Assembly: GCF_000613805.1 (NCBI RefSeq)
Contig: NZ_BAJR01000009.1
Coordinates: 38,106-102,105, forward strand
Direction: 5' to 3'
Source of the DNA: Phocaeicola paurosaccharolyticus JCM 15092
Lineage (GTDB): Bacteria; Bacteroidota; Bacteroidia; Bacteroidales; Bacteroidaceae
Length of the DNA: 64,000 bases
The notes beneath the pieces were generated by a model. The model was not told where the DNA came from, did not search any database, and saw nothing but the letters and a program-made list of their open reading frames with translations. Numbering within the stretch: position 1 is the first letter of the stretch; every line of letters begins with the position of its first letter. Positions 1 through 8,548 of the stretch are shown one piece after another. The position numbers and the translations under genes are program-made.

Positions 1-182
1 TTGTTTGTTGCGTCTTCTGGCTGGATTGTAGCTAGAAGAGTTTCCGAACTACCTTTCTTTAAAGTAATAGTGCTTTTGTTTAATGTTATGCTTGTAACAG
101 CGACATTATCATCACTACATGATGAGAAGCAGAATGTGATAACACTGAATAATGTAATCAAAACCATTTTAATTTTTTTCAT
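1..182 (-). CDS. Secreted lipoprotein with bacterial Ig-like (BIG2) domain, 3' end cut by window edge
   Basis: Reading the minus strand from an ATG at 182-180 gives an open frame to the window edge, about 60 residues. It starts MKKIKMVLITLFSVITFC and reaches a lipobox-like FSSC followed by SDD, which is a Bacteroidota lipoprotein signal. After a short linker comes SITLNKSTITLKKG and then ATIQPEDATN, the typical first strands of a BIG2 Ig-like domain. The protein is therefore likely an outer-membrane or surface lipoprotein; its full length and role cannot be seen. The plus-strand frame over the same bases has no recognisable product and is taken as its shadow. The gene lies outside the defence genes and may mark the left flank of the island. 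Confidence 0.7.
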   Translation of the reverse strand, partial: MKKIKMVLITLFSVITFCFSSCSDDNVAVTSITLNKSTITLKKGSSETLLATIQPEDATN

Positions 183-239
183 ACTCTATTTTTATTTATG
201 TGAATATTAAACCAAAGGTTATAAATACTATAATGATGC

Positions 240-275
240 AAATCAAAAAGCCGACAATGCAGCCTTTCTGCATAA
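240..275 (-). terminator. Hairpin terminator after the 203-aa gene
   Basis: The palindrome at 257-273 (arms ATGCAG and CTGCAT, loop of five) is followed on the minus strand by a T-rich stretch, as in a rho-independent terminator for the gene ending at 311. The same 17-base hairpin recurs at 18295-18311 at the other end of the island. Confidence 0.5.
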
Positions 276-310
276 TTGAGAAAAATTATTCTACTATTGC
301 GTTTTCTGAT

Positions 311-922
311 TCATAAAATCTCCTCTTCCATATCCACATTATAACTTTTAAGCAGTTTGTAGATATAAACATTAGGCTCAAAATCGTATAATCTGTTTAC
401 GAGTAAGCCTGTAGATTCCCAAATACCATTATATGAAGCATTTATCAGAGCTTTAAGGCAAAGAACTACATTAGTATTCAATTCTTGAATGTCTTTCATA
501 ATGTCAGCGGTTGTGTATTCTCTTTCAGATATCTTAAAAGGGTCTCCTTCTATTGCATAATAGCCTACTCTATAAAAAGCCTCAGTCATTTGAAATGTAT
601 TTGGCATATATCCCTTTGGACATACAGGGATAGATTCTATTACCTCACAATTCATTCCGTCAGCAGAAAGATGTTTATAGTACATGGTTTCTGTTGCCTT
701 CATGGTAGAATCCAGAATATCCAGATTATCACACCACTCATTGATAGAGATAATCATATTCTTATGTGCACTCTTTTGTTCTTCTGTGGGCATAAGATTA
801 GCCAGTCTATCCGCATGCAGAACTATTGCTTTACAACTGTCACGTGCAAATTCTGTCATAGTATGAAGCTTCTTAAACCTTCTCTCCAATATCTCTGTCT
901 TTATCATTTTTGTTTTCATCAT
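311..922 (-). CDS. Hypothetical protein, 203 aa, in defence island
   Basis: I do not recognise this family. The protein is soluble, 203 residues, mostly helical by eye, with no signal peptide or membrane segment. It begins MMKTKMIKTEILERRFKKLH and carries charged helices and a few cysteines (for example in a VCPKGYMP segment). The second methionine is an equally good start. It lies downstream of the WYL regulator on the same strand, separated by a strong terminator at 951-990, so it is probably transcribed on its own. Position in the island makes a defence or mobile-element role possible, but nothing in the sequence proves it. Confidence 0.55.
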   Translation of the reverse strand: MMKTKMIKTEILERRFKKLHTMTEFARDSCKAIVLHADRLANLMPTEEQKSAHKNMIISINEWCDNLDILDSTMKATETMYYKHLSADGMNCEVIESIPVCPKGYMPNTFQMTEAFYRVGYYAIEGDPFKISEREYTTADIMKDIQELNTNVVLCLKALINASYNGIWESTGLLVNRLYDFEPNVYIYKLLKSYNVDMEEEIL

Positions 923-950
923 TGTATCTTGTTGTCGTTATGATGATGCA

Positions 951-990
951 AATAAAAAAAGAAGAGTGCAGTCTTTCTACACTCTTCTCA
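951..990 (-). terminator. Terminator after WYL regulator
   Basis: A 9-bp perfect stem (arms 960-968 and 980-988) is followed on the minus strand by seven T residues. It ends transcripts of the WYL gene that stops at 1027. Its flanks resemble those of the hairpin at 240-275 (shared ATGATGCAAAT and CTTTCT segments), suggesting duplicated terminator units. Confidence 0.7.
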
Positions 991-1026
991 TATAGTATAA
1001 TTCACAAAGGCAGGATAGTTACCCGA

Positions 1027-2064
1027 CTATTTATCTTTTCTATACATATTGGTTAATTCTTCCGCCAATCTCTTCATTTCTGTCCTTAGATGCTCAGGTT
1101 TTATTACTTCGATTTGGTCGCCATAAGAACGAAGCAGTGAATGCAGCTCATAATTGTCTTTCACTTTAAGAGTTATTTCCCAATGCTTATCATCAACTTT
1201 AACAAGTTTAGAAGATTGGGATTCATGCAATGGCTTGGTCATGATGTAGCCAAGAGCTTTCTCATTCACATGTAGTACAATGTTTTCTACTGGATTATTC
1301 GTTACAGACACTCCAACAACATCACCAAAATAATCATCAAAATCAAAATCATCATCTAATGGCTCAAAAGGCTTTGAATTTTCTTTTACTGATATAATTC
1401 TATCAATTGCATAATTCGATAGATATTCATCCATATCAGACCGTTTGGCTATCAGGAACCAACGATTATTATATTGTTTCAAGTGATATGGACTTACAAT
1501 GATAGTTCGTTCGTCCTTTCCAAATGGTTGGTATTTCAATTCTATCACACGTTTGTTTGCAATGGCATCAAATAGAGGCTTGTAGAAATTGTTCATACCT
1601 TTCAGATATGGATTGTTTTGAAAACTAACTACAGATTTAGCACTTTCACCAAGCTGACTTGTAGAATAAAGGTGATTCTCCACATCTTCCAACCACTCAA
1701 ATTGAGGAACACCTTCAAAACGCTTCAATAGAGTAAGTGCATCATGAATAAGATTGATTTCTTCTTGATTTATAGGTTGCTCTTTTATGGAATCATTGCG
1801 TTTGTGATAACGATAGTATTTCTTATGACCATCTTGAATGGCGTCAATCAACATACGATAGCCTTCTTCGCTCTCAATGAATTTCAGATCTTCTTGAACC
1901 TGACGTTTTTTTACACCTTCACCTTTACTGGAAGGACCATTATAGATGTATAAAGCTTCGTTACAAGCTTCGATTAGATCTTCAATATAGTATTTGCGGC
2001 CCCAATTGCCCAAGCACTTATCAAGTGCCTGGTAACGGATTTGAGCATTTTTATTTGTTGGCAT
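1027..2064 (-). CDS. WYL-domain transcriptional regulator
   Basis: This 345-aa protein has the architecture of defence-associated WYL regulators: an N-terminal winged-helix region (about 1-90), a linker, a WYL domain (about 160-235, with the segment IIVSPYHLKQYNNRWFLIAK) and a C-terminal WCX extension (about 255-340). WYL proteins usually repress or activate defence genes and are thought to sense nucleic-acid ligands. The gene follows the DruE-like gene by 86 bases on the same strand with a hairpin terminator between them, so it may be separately expressed or reached by read-through. The regulatory role is inferred from family and position. The assignment to WYL is firm; the target genes are not known. 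Confidence 0.85.
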   Translation of the reverse strand: MPTNKNAQIRYQALDKCLGNWGRKYYIEDLIEACNEALYIYNGPSSKGEGVKKRQVQEDLKFIESEEGYRMLIDAIQDGHKKYYRYHKRNDSIKEQPINQEEINLIHDALTLLKRFEGVPQFEWLEDVENHLYSTSQLGESAKSVVSFQNNPYLKGMNNFYKPLFDAIANKRVIELKYQPFGKDERTIIVSPYHLKQYNNRWFLIAKRSDMDEYLSNYAIDRIISVKENSKPFEPLDDDFDFDDYFGDVVGVSVTNNPVENIVLHVNEKALGYIMTKPLHESQSSKLVKVDDKHWEITLKVKDNYELHSLLRSYGDQIEVIKPEHLRTEMKRLAEELTNMYRKDK

Positions 2065-2089
2065 AATTGGTCTTATTTATAGTTTACAT

Positions 2090-2134
2090 GTAAAAATCAT
2101 TGCTAACGATGCAATGTATCTGCATTGTCAGCAA
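2090..2134 (-). terminator. Terminator after the DruE-like gene
   Basis: Arms 2100-2113 and 2121-2134 pair with two mismatches or wobbles around a 7-base loop. On the minus strand the hairpin is followed by a short T-run. It separates the helicase gene from the WYL regulator. Confidence 0.6.
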
Positions 2135-2150
2135 CAAAATTCTTCATATC

Positions 2151-5100
2151 TTAGTCAATATCTTCTATAGTTACATCAAATTTAATTTCATCATTCCTTA
2201 CCAGATTGACCTCTGTATCATACATGATTTCAGCCAAATCATACACTTTATATTCTCCAGGTTTATTATAGATATACCATCCGTTCATGAACCCTCCATC
2301 AGGATAAATAGATAGTTTCTTTCCTGCACATTCAAACGATAATACTCGCCAGTGCGTCAGTGTATGCTTCGGCTTGGACTCTACAGGAACAAGACTACCC
2401 GAAAGTCCCTCGCTATTCAGGTCATCCATACATGCTATAGCCATGTTTTCTAGCCACTCATCACGATCTTTTGAAGATGGCTGATTGCCGCCGAGTGTGT
2501 CACGCTTCGCATTATCAATGGCATAACGTTCGATATTAAATTCAAGCGAGAATGGACTTCCTATCATCTTGACGATATAGCGAATTGTTTGCAAACTGGT
2601 CATGATGGCCAATATACTCTTCATGTGCTCATCTTGGTAGGCAACCTTGATAACAGAGCCTTCATTGACTTTACAATGGGCAATGAATGTATCGAATATA
2701 TTGCTTGAACGTTTATATATTAGTTCTCCCAGCTCAGATGTTTTGATAATCTTTGGATCACTATCCTTCAACGTGAAAATCTTTGTATGACTTTCTTCCA
2801 CCTCTGTATTGATAAAATCAGCCGTAGCTGCAATATTATTCGTGCGTATATAGTAGATTGTACCATTTCCCCATCTATCATTCATGGTGATATGGTTCGG
2901 ATTGTTGGTTAGATAGAGTCGTCCGTCGAAGTAAGCCAACGGATAAAGGTTGTTTTCTGCAAACGGATTTTTGATTTGCAACACTTCTTTAGCCCAACCT
3001 TTAATCATTCGTATAGCATTAAGGGCTGGTTCTTTCAAAGGTATATTGCTGCACCTTGCCACACAGAAGGATGTCTCTTGTCCGTGCGAAGCAAAGTTAT
3101 TGAAAAACTGATTTTTCCAACAGTGATTAGTATTATCATATTCCCAGTGATCATAGTCATCATCCACAAACAGCACCTTTTCGTCTTGCGACAAGGCAAA
3201 TGTTTTTTGCATCTGAATAAGTGATGTTTCCGTCACATTATTACCAAATACTTTTTCGATGTTTTCAGGTATAACTTTACGAGCTGACCTTTCCTCAATA
3301 ATCCAGTCTTTTGCTGCTTGAACGTCTATGTTGTTTATATAATAGAGGGTAAATCTATCAATTAAAGCCTCCTTGTTTCCAGTCCTTTCGGCGGTCTCAA
3401 TAATGGATGTAGAACGTTCAATGACTGCCTTCATTAAGTCCATTGCTACCAATTGATTTGAATAGCCGGAGCCACCTGGATTGGCATCAAAGATACATAT
3501 ATGACCATTGGGAGTAATTGTGAAGTCCAAATCGGTACGTTCCACGTTTAGTTCCTCGGATAAAGATCTAGCAAATAACAGACCAAGAGTAATCAGAAGA
3601 TTTTCCTCTTCATTTCTTGTATTTATCCAGTTCTTCTTGAAATGGCGTATTCTTATCTCTGTATAGTCTGTTTGTATGGTATTACCTAATACTATATTAC
3701 GTTTTATATAGTCTGTACTATTGCATCCTATACAGCGATTGGGCTTTTTACCTTTTCTGATGAGAGAAAAATGAAAATCCTCTTTTTCCGAATCTTTCGA
3801 TGAAATATTATTCATTTCCGTAGGTAGCTTCTCCGGGTCACTTGAAGATGCTGCCGGCCAACTTTCCAAAACAGTTTTTCCGCATTTCGTGCAATGACAA
3901 TAACCAAACCCAGTACCTTCATTGTAGTACAGAATTTGTCCATATCCACTCTCACGGCTGCTTCTAGTATCGAATAGGTGCGGCTCTATTTTGTCTTGTT
4001 TCCATTCATCAGCACCAATCAATTGTGCACTTACCCTCGTATAAACGTTTTGGTCAAGAATTCTACTTGCAGATTCATTCATATCAGGTATAAACTCAGC
4101 TGGTTGAAGTAGGTCGAGTTCGGTCTGTGCGCTTACTCTCCATTTCTCCAAGCTGTCCAATTCGTCTTTCGTATCAATGACAACCTGTTCACGGTTAAAA
4201 TAAAGCTTCTTGAAAGTCACTTCAGGCTTGAAAAAATTTGTATATCTGATACCTCTTACAATCTTCACCATACCATCACGAGCAATCGGATTACCTGGAG
4301 CATATTGTGATAAGGCTGTACGCAGAGGATAAGAGGGATTTGAAGTTGTAACAAGTGTATATCCCTTTTGTGATGTAGAATTAATGTCAAACTCTATCAC
4401 ATTCACTGGCATATTTGCATTTGGTGTGAAACGATGAGTTGCCCAATAAGACAACAATCGGGCTGCAAGTGGTTCAATGAATTTCATTTCGAAGAATCCT
4501 TGTTGCTTCACGCTCTTTGCCTTTCTATATGGTTCGGCATAATCCTGTATGCGAAGTTCTAGCTCGGCATAGCAGTCTTCATTCATTTTTCGTGCTTTCT
4601 GAATCACATATTGAGCAGTGCGACTACTGAAGATAGTGCCGGATAGCAATATTCTCAGTTTGCGTCTTAATTCATTGCTCAGAGTCTCACCACACTTATT
4701 GTTAAACTCTTCATAAGGAGTTCCTGTTTCATCTCCCAAACCATCCAAAGGACTTACCGGTGCATGGTCTATCTTTTTCTTGATTTTGAAATGAATACTT
4801 TTGTCGCCATCCGGAACAAGCTCATAATTAGTATAATAACTAAGCACCTGACCAGTAACACTTCCACCTGTCATACCGAATACGCCAAACTCTCTAATGA
4901 GAAAAGAGTTGACATGACGTTGAATGACCTGAGCACTTTGTAGATCAACAGTAGGAGTGTTTGTTTGGCGAAGAATAACATTTTCCATCGGGTTCAACAG
5001 TGTTCTTATACCCACAGCATCAGAACCACACAGCGTGACACAAGCACTGCGTACCTGTCCTCGTCGTCCACTACGTCCGGCTCTCTGTTTATAGTTTGAC

Positions 5101-7982
5101 GGCATAGGTGGCACTGAGGTCATCATCACCAATTCCAAGTCACCAAGATCGACGCCCATCTCCATGGTAGTGGAACAGGCAAGTATATTTATCAAATGAT
5201 CTTTAAAGTCATCTTGTACTTGTCTACTTATGGTTTTATCCACTTGAGCTGTATGTTCAGCTTGAATGAAATATTGTGGGAATTGATGAATCTGTAACAA
5301 TCGGTCTGCCCATGTGCCGTCCTTTCCCCAAATGTCATGTTCCCAAAGCAGTTTTCTATTCTTTTTTGCCCATTCTTCAATCTCTTCGTGTGTAGGGTTG
5401 GGATGATTACTATGAATATGATAAGGATAGCATGCCCATTTTTCGTGCAATTCTTCTTTCAAAGGAACAGTTTCTCCACCAATTGTAAAAGGAGAATAAC
5501 CATGGAAAGTAATCTCCATAGGTTGTAGCCATTCTACGTGATGCACATCAACGCCAGTATTTGCATCACATAAGTAAACATCTTCATAAAGCTTGAACCC
5601 TAATTTTGCAAGATTCAAACGATATGGAGTAAAATGAACATCATCAATAACTTCGTCTTTATCTTTTACATGGCAGTGCAGCTCTTCATCATATTGAGTA
5701 CTATGTTCCAGTAAGCAGTAGTGGATCGTTAATTCATTCCACATGCAATCAATAACCAATTGAATATCGTTCTTGTAGCTGCTGATAGCATTTTGAATAC
5801 TGATATGCTTATCATTCGCCACAAGTTTAGCAATTAAGCGTATTATACGTGAACGGTTTGCGCCCTTATCTTTAATCTCAGGCTTATGAACCGGACGACG
5901 ACGCTCTTTTTGTGTAGCGAAACGTACTGAATCGAATATATCCAGCACATCATCATCATACATCTTTAAAAAGACTGATTGGTTTGAGCGAACCGTAAAG
6001 TCAAGAAACGTTTGTATCAATGCGTACCAATCTTTTTTTGTAATTTGGTTTTCGGAAGATAAATTTCCGTTAAACCTTTTAACCTCTTCAGGTAGCTCAG
6101 ATGAAAGTACTTCCTGCAAATCTTCATAATAAGAGGTAAACAATCCCATTGTTTCCGGTGCCGCAGCAGTCAATGGTCGTTTGGATAGATATTCCACCAT
6201 GATGGCAAGAATATATTTTCGTTTAGTCTCGGGTAAGATATTGCCATCTTCATCAAGTTCAGGACTAAGTTCAGAACGTTCCGCAAACTGTTGGCAGAAT
6301 ATGTCGGCCAAATTATCATTATAGAGTATATCCTGGATATTTTGCCAGCTCAGGAAAGACTTTGGCTTCATATCTACAAGAATCACATTGATGGCTGTCT
6401 GGTCATCCGATTCAAGTATATCGAGTTTATTTTCCGCATCCTTATGCTTAGGGTCTTTGCGGTTGGTATTCTCATAAATATCCTCATAATACTTTAGAGC
6501 TTCCTCCTTAGTCGTACTTCCTGTTGAAGCCATACGGCTCAACTCATGGAAAATGGTGCAGTATACCCACAAGCGTTCTTCTTCAAGATTTTGCTTGATT
6601 GTGGAGCGAGCAGCCAACTGGCGGCTATCTACGAAACTGATAAACTGCTGTCCTTTGTGCAAACAACTTTTGTTCTCATCTTTAGGTTTCGCTTCTGTCA
6701 TCAAATCAAGTGTTGACGGAGCTATCAGTCTTGAAATAAAATCAGGAGCCAAACGGAATTTCTGCAATTTTCTATTGTCTTGTTCATCAAGTTGAACAGC
6801 ATCAGGATTATCTTCATCCTGTTTACTTTGCTTTGTCAACTTTGTTCCACAGTAAGGGCATTGGCATTGTGCATTGGCTATTACGTGCCAACCTTTGGCA
6901 GCCGGGTTTCCTGCCGTTACGTTCAACATCCTGTTACCTTTGATGGTATAGGGTACATTATTGTCAAATTCTGTGTCTTTATTTGATGTACCAAATATAT
7001 AGTAGGTTTTACCTGTGTTTTCTGTATTGTCTAGGTCGAACATGTCACTATCATCCATAGTGATAGGTTGGTATGCTATGCCATCATTAAGTTTCACTTC
7101 TTCGGCAATAGCCACATATTCTCCGCAATGTTTGCAGCGGCTCATTTCTAGTAGCGGTGCTTTGTATTCTTCACTGGTTTCCGACTTATTTTCAGTATAA
7201 ATACGAAAACTACCGTCTTCTTTATAATGAGAATCAGAAAGATCTATGAACAATCCATGATTAGGCACTCTATAGAAGTAATGCACCTTTACACGAAGGT
7301 CTGCCAGATTCTCGTCCTCTGCCTTTTGACACATAATGTCGAGAATATTAAGCTTGTCCTCTATGGTTTCTCCATCGGTGATAAGTTCATCCAATTTAAG
7401 GTATCCATCCTTATTTTCCTTGATAAGCCGATTCCAATAAGACTCAAATTCATCGTGTGGGATTTGTTCGATACCCTTTCTGTTACCATCTACATAAGTG
7501 ACTTGATTAAGCTGTAATCCTGCAATATCAGCTATAAAATGGCAAAGTTCGTTCTTTGATTTTTCATCACCTTGTTTACCGATGGTGGCTGAAGAGGTAG
7601 CAAAGCGAACATCATCAGTGGTCACACCATAAGCCATCAGCACTCTTCTTATGAGCATAGCAATCTCTGTAGCACCTGCACCAGTATAGGTGTGGGTCTC
7701 ATCAAGAGCTATCCATCGTAGAGTACCTTTTTCGTTAGGTTTCTTTTCGCGAATCAGTTTTTTATCCTTATCTCTCAGAAGTACATACTCCAACATAGTC
7801 GGGTTTGTCAAAAGAATATTGGCAGGATGTTGGCGTAACTCTTCACGAGTAGCTATGATATTGGGGTATTTCTCTTCAATAACAGTTCCTTCTTCATCGC
7901 GAGTGATACCACGAATGGCATCTACTTTACGCATCACTTTCTTATATGCTTTACTTTCTGGTGAAGGCACTGTTTGTGGCAT
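2151..7982 (-). CDS. druE: DruE-like DUF1998 helicase, main part (frameshifted from its N-terminus)
   Basis: These 1943 residues are the bulk of a giant SF2 helicase. Visible are motif II as DETH (residues 94-97), zinc-type cysteine pairs (CKHCG and CPYCG), helicase motifs V-VI in the segment MGVDLGDLELVMM...QRAGRSGRRG (about 950-975), and a C-terminal DUF1998 domain with CHCTKCGK, CIGC and FDANPGGSGYSN (about 1360-1510). Walker A lies in the separate upstream frame 7934-8470. Reinstating one G near 7986 joins the two frames through the residues VYNGDMPQ, giving a protein of about 2,100 residues, the usual size of DruE, the signature subunit of Druantia. As drawn, this piece alone lacks ATP-binding motif I and should be inactive. 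The adjacent DruH-like gene points to type III. Either a real pseudogene or a one-base consensus error. Confidence 0.75.
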   Translation of the reverse strand: MPQTVPSPESKAYKKVMRKVDAIRGITRDEEGTVIEEKYPNIIATREELRQHPANILLTNPTMLEYVLLRDKDKKLIREKKPNEKGTLRWIALDETHTYTGAGATEIAMLIRRVLMAYGVTTDDVRFATSSATIGKQGDEKSKNELCHFIADIAGLQLNQVTYVDGNRKGIEQIPHDEFESYWNRLIKENKDGYLKLDELITDGETIEDKLNILDIMCQKAEDENLADLRVKVHYFYRVPNHGLFIDLSDSHYKEDGSFRIYTENKSETSEEYKAPLLEMSRCKHCGEYVAIAEEVKLNDGIAYQPITMDDSDMFDLDNTENTGKTYYIFGTSNKDTEFDNNVPYTIKGNRMLNVTAGNPAAKGWHVIANAQCQCPYCGTKLTKQSKQDEDNPDAVQLDEQDNRKLQKFRLAPDFISRLIAPSTLDLMTEAKPKDENKSCLHKGQQFISFVDSRQLAARSTIKQNLEEERLWVYCTIFHELSRMASTGSTTKEEALKYYEDIYENTNRKDPKHKDAENKLDILESDDQTAINVILVDMKPKSFLSWQNIQDILYNDNLADIFCQQFAERSELSPELDEDGNILPETKRKYILAIMVEYLSKRPLTAAAPETMGLFTSYYEDLQEVLSSELPEEVKRFNGNLSSENQITKKDWYALIQTFLDFTVRSNQSVFLKMYDDDVLDIFDSVRFATQKERRRPVHKPEIKDKGANRSRIIRLIAKLVANDKHISIQNAISSYKNDIQLVIDCMWNELTIHYCLLEHSTQYDEELHCHVKDKDEVIDDVHFTPYRLNLAKLGFKLYEDVYLCDANTGVDVHHVEWLQPMEITFHGYSPFTIGGETVPLKEELHEKWACYPYHIHSNHPNPTHEEIEEWAKKNRKLLWEHDIWGKDGTWADRLLQIHQFPQYFIQAEHTAQVDKTISRQVQDDFKDHLINILACSTTMEMGVDLGDLELVMMTSVPPMPSNYKQRAGRSGRRGQVRSACVTLCGSDAVGIRTLLNPMENVILRQTNTPTVDLQSAQVIQRHVNSFLIREFGVFGMTGGSVTGQVLSYYTNYELVPDGDKSIHFKIKKKIDHAPVSPLDGLGDETGTPYEEFNNKCGETLSNELRRKLRILLSGTIFSSRTAQYVIQKARKMNEDCYAELELRIQDYAEPYRKAKSVKQQGFFEMKFIEPLAARLLSYWATHRFTPNANMPVNVIEFDINSTSQKGYTLVTTSNPSYPLRTALSQYAPGNPIARDGMVKIVRGIRYTNFFKPEVTFKKLYFNREQVVIDTKDELDSLEKWRVSAQTELDLLQPAEFIPDMNESASRILDQNVYTRVSAQLIGADEWKQDKIEPHLFDTRSSRESGYGQILYYNEGTGFGYCHCTKCGKTVLESWPAASSSDPEKLPTEMNNISSKDSEKEDFHFSLIRKGKKPNRCIGCNSTDYIKRNIVLGNTIQTDYTEIRIRHFKKNWINTRNEEENLLITLGLLFARSLSEELNVERTDLDFTITPNGHICIFDANPGGSGYSNQLVAMDLMKAVIERSTSIIETAERTGNKEALIDRFTLYYINNIDVQAAKDWIIEERSARKVIPENIEKVFGNNVTETSLIQMQKTFALSQDEKVLFVDDDYDHWEYDNTNHCWKNQFFNNFASHGQETSFCVARCSNIPLKEPALNAIRMIKGWAKEVLQIKNPFAENNLYPLAYFDGRLYLTNNPNHITMNDRWGNGTIYYIRTNNIAATADFINTEVEESHTKIFTLKDSDPKIIKTSELGELIYKRSSNIFDTFIAHCKVNEGSVIKVAYQDEHMKSILAIMTSLQTIRYIVKMIGSPFSLEFNIERYAIDNAKRDTLGGNQPSSKDRDEWLENMAIACMDDLNSEGLSGSLVPVESKPKHTLTHWRVLSFECAGKKLSIYPDGGFMNGWYIYNKPGEYKVYDLAEIMYDTEVNLVRNDEIKFDVTIEDID

Positions 7983-8470
7983 ATCGCATTATAGACAGCG
8001 AACTTCAATTCAGTTCCTGCCAATAGTTGCTGCATACGTTTCTTTTGGTCTTCCATCAAAGCATTTAGTGGATAGAGGAAGATTGCTTGAACCTCTTCTT
8101 GCACGTAGTTGTCTATCAAGTCCTGTACCAACGGAAGCATAAAGCACTCCGTCTTACCTGAACCTGTTCCAGTGGAAACTACTATGCTTTTATATTTTCC
8201 ATCGGGCGTTTTGTCCTTCAATAAGGTTTTCCAACATTGATATTGATGTTCATAGGGCGCATAGTATTTATCCTTAGGCAATGTCTTCTTCCACAGTTCA
8301 CCCAGCATTTCTTCAGCTTCAGCCTGATGTTCCGGATATACGCTCTCATAACTGTTCATACATTGCACCAAAGGCATCGCATCCTTAGGTGCGAACACTT
8401 CAGGAATCAGTCCTTTCAGTTGCTCGATATATCCTTTTTGGGCTTCGTTTCTTGCTTCACCACACCACAT
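7934..8470 (-). CDS. druE: DruE-like helicase, N-terminal part with Walker A
   Basis: This 178-aa frame supplies the missing start of the DruE-like helicase: a helical lead-in, the Q-motif-like segment YYAPYEHQYQCW (about 69-80), Walker A GTGSGKTE (101-108) and motif Ia FLYPLNALMEDQ (about 132-143). It runs out of frame after VYNAI near 7986, where one extra G would continue it into the 1943-aa frame. The ATG at 8470 is the first standard start in frame, but codons up to about 8548 also read as plausible protein (ELYKNN then AVEKSLSAMW). An ATG at 8552-8550 overlaps the druH stop as ATGA yet hits a TGA after four codons. So the 5' end may carry a second lesion. Confidence 0.7.
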   Translation of the reverse strand: MWCGEARNEAQKGYIEQLKGLIPEVFAPKDAMPLVQCMNSYESVYPEHQAEAEEMLGELWKKTLPKDKYYAPYEHQYQCWKTLLKDKTPDGKYKSIVVSTGTGSGKTECFMLPLVQDLIDNYVQEEVQAIFLYPLNALMEDQKKRMQQLLAGTELKFAVYNAICHKQCLHQKVKHIRK

Positions 8471-8548
8471 GGCCGATAGTGATTTCTCTACTGCCGTGCG
8501 GTTATTTTTATATAACTCTGCAAATCTAACTTCTGCTTCATATTTCGA

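Noticed and set aside
1..210. Plus-strand 69-aa frame at the left edge
   Set aside because: The opposite strand reads a clear lipoprotein signal and Ig-like domain, so the plus frame is a shadow.
2151..8470. DISARM (drmA/drmB) as identity for the DUF1998 helicase
   Set aside because: No phospholipase-D (drmC) or DISARM methyltransferase pair beside it; size and partner fit Druantia better.
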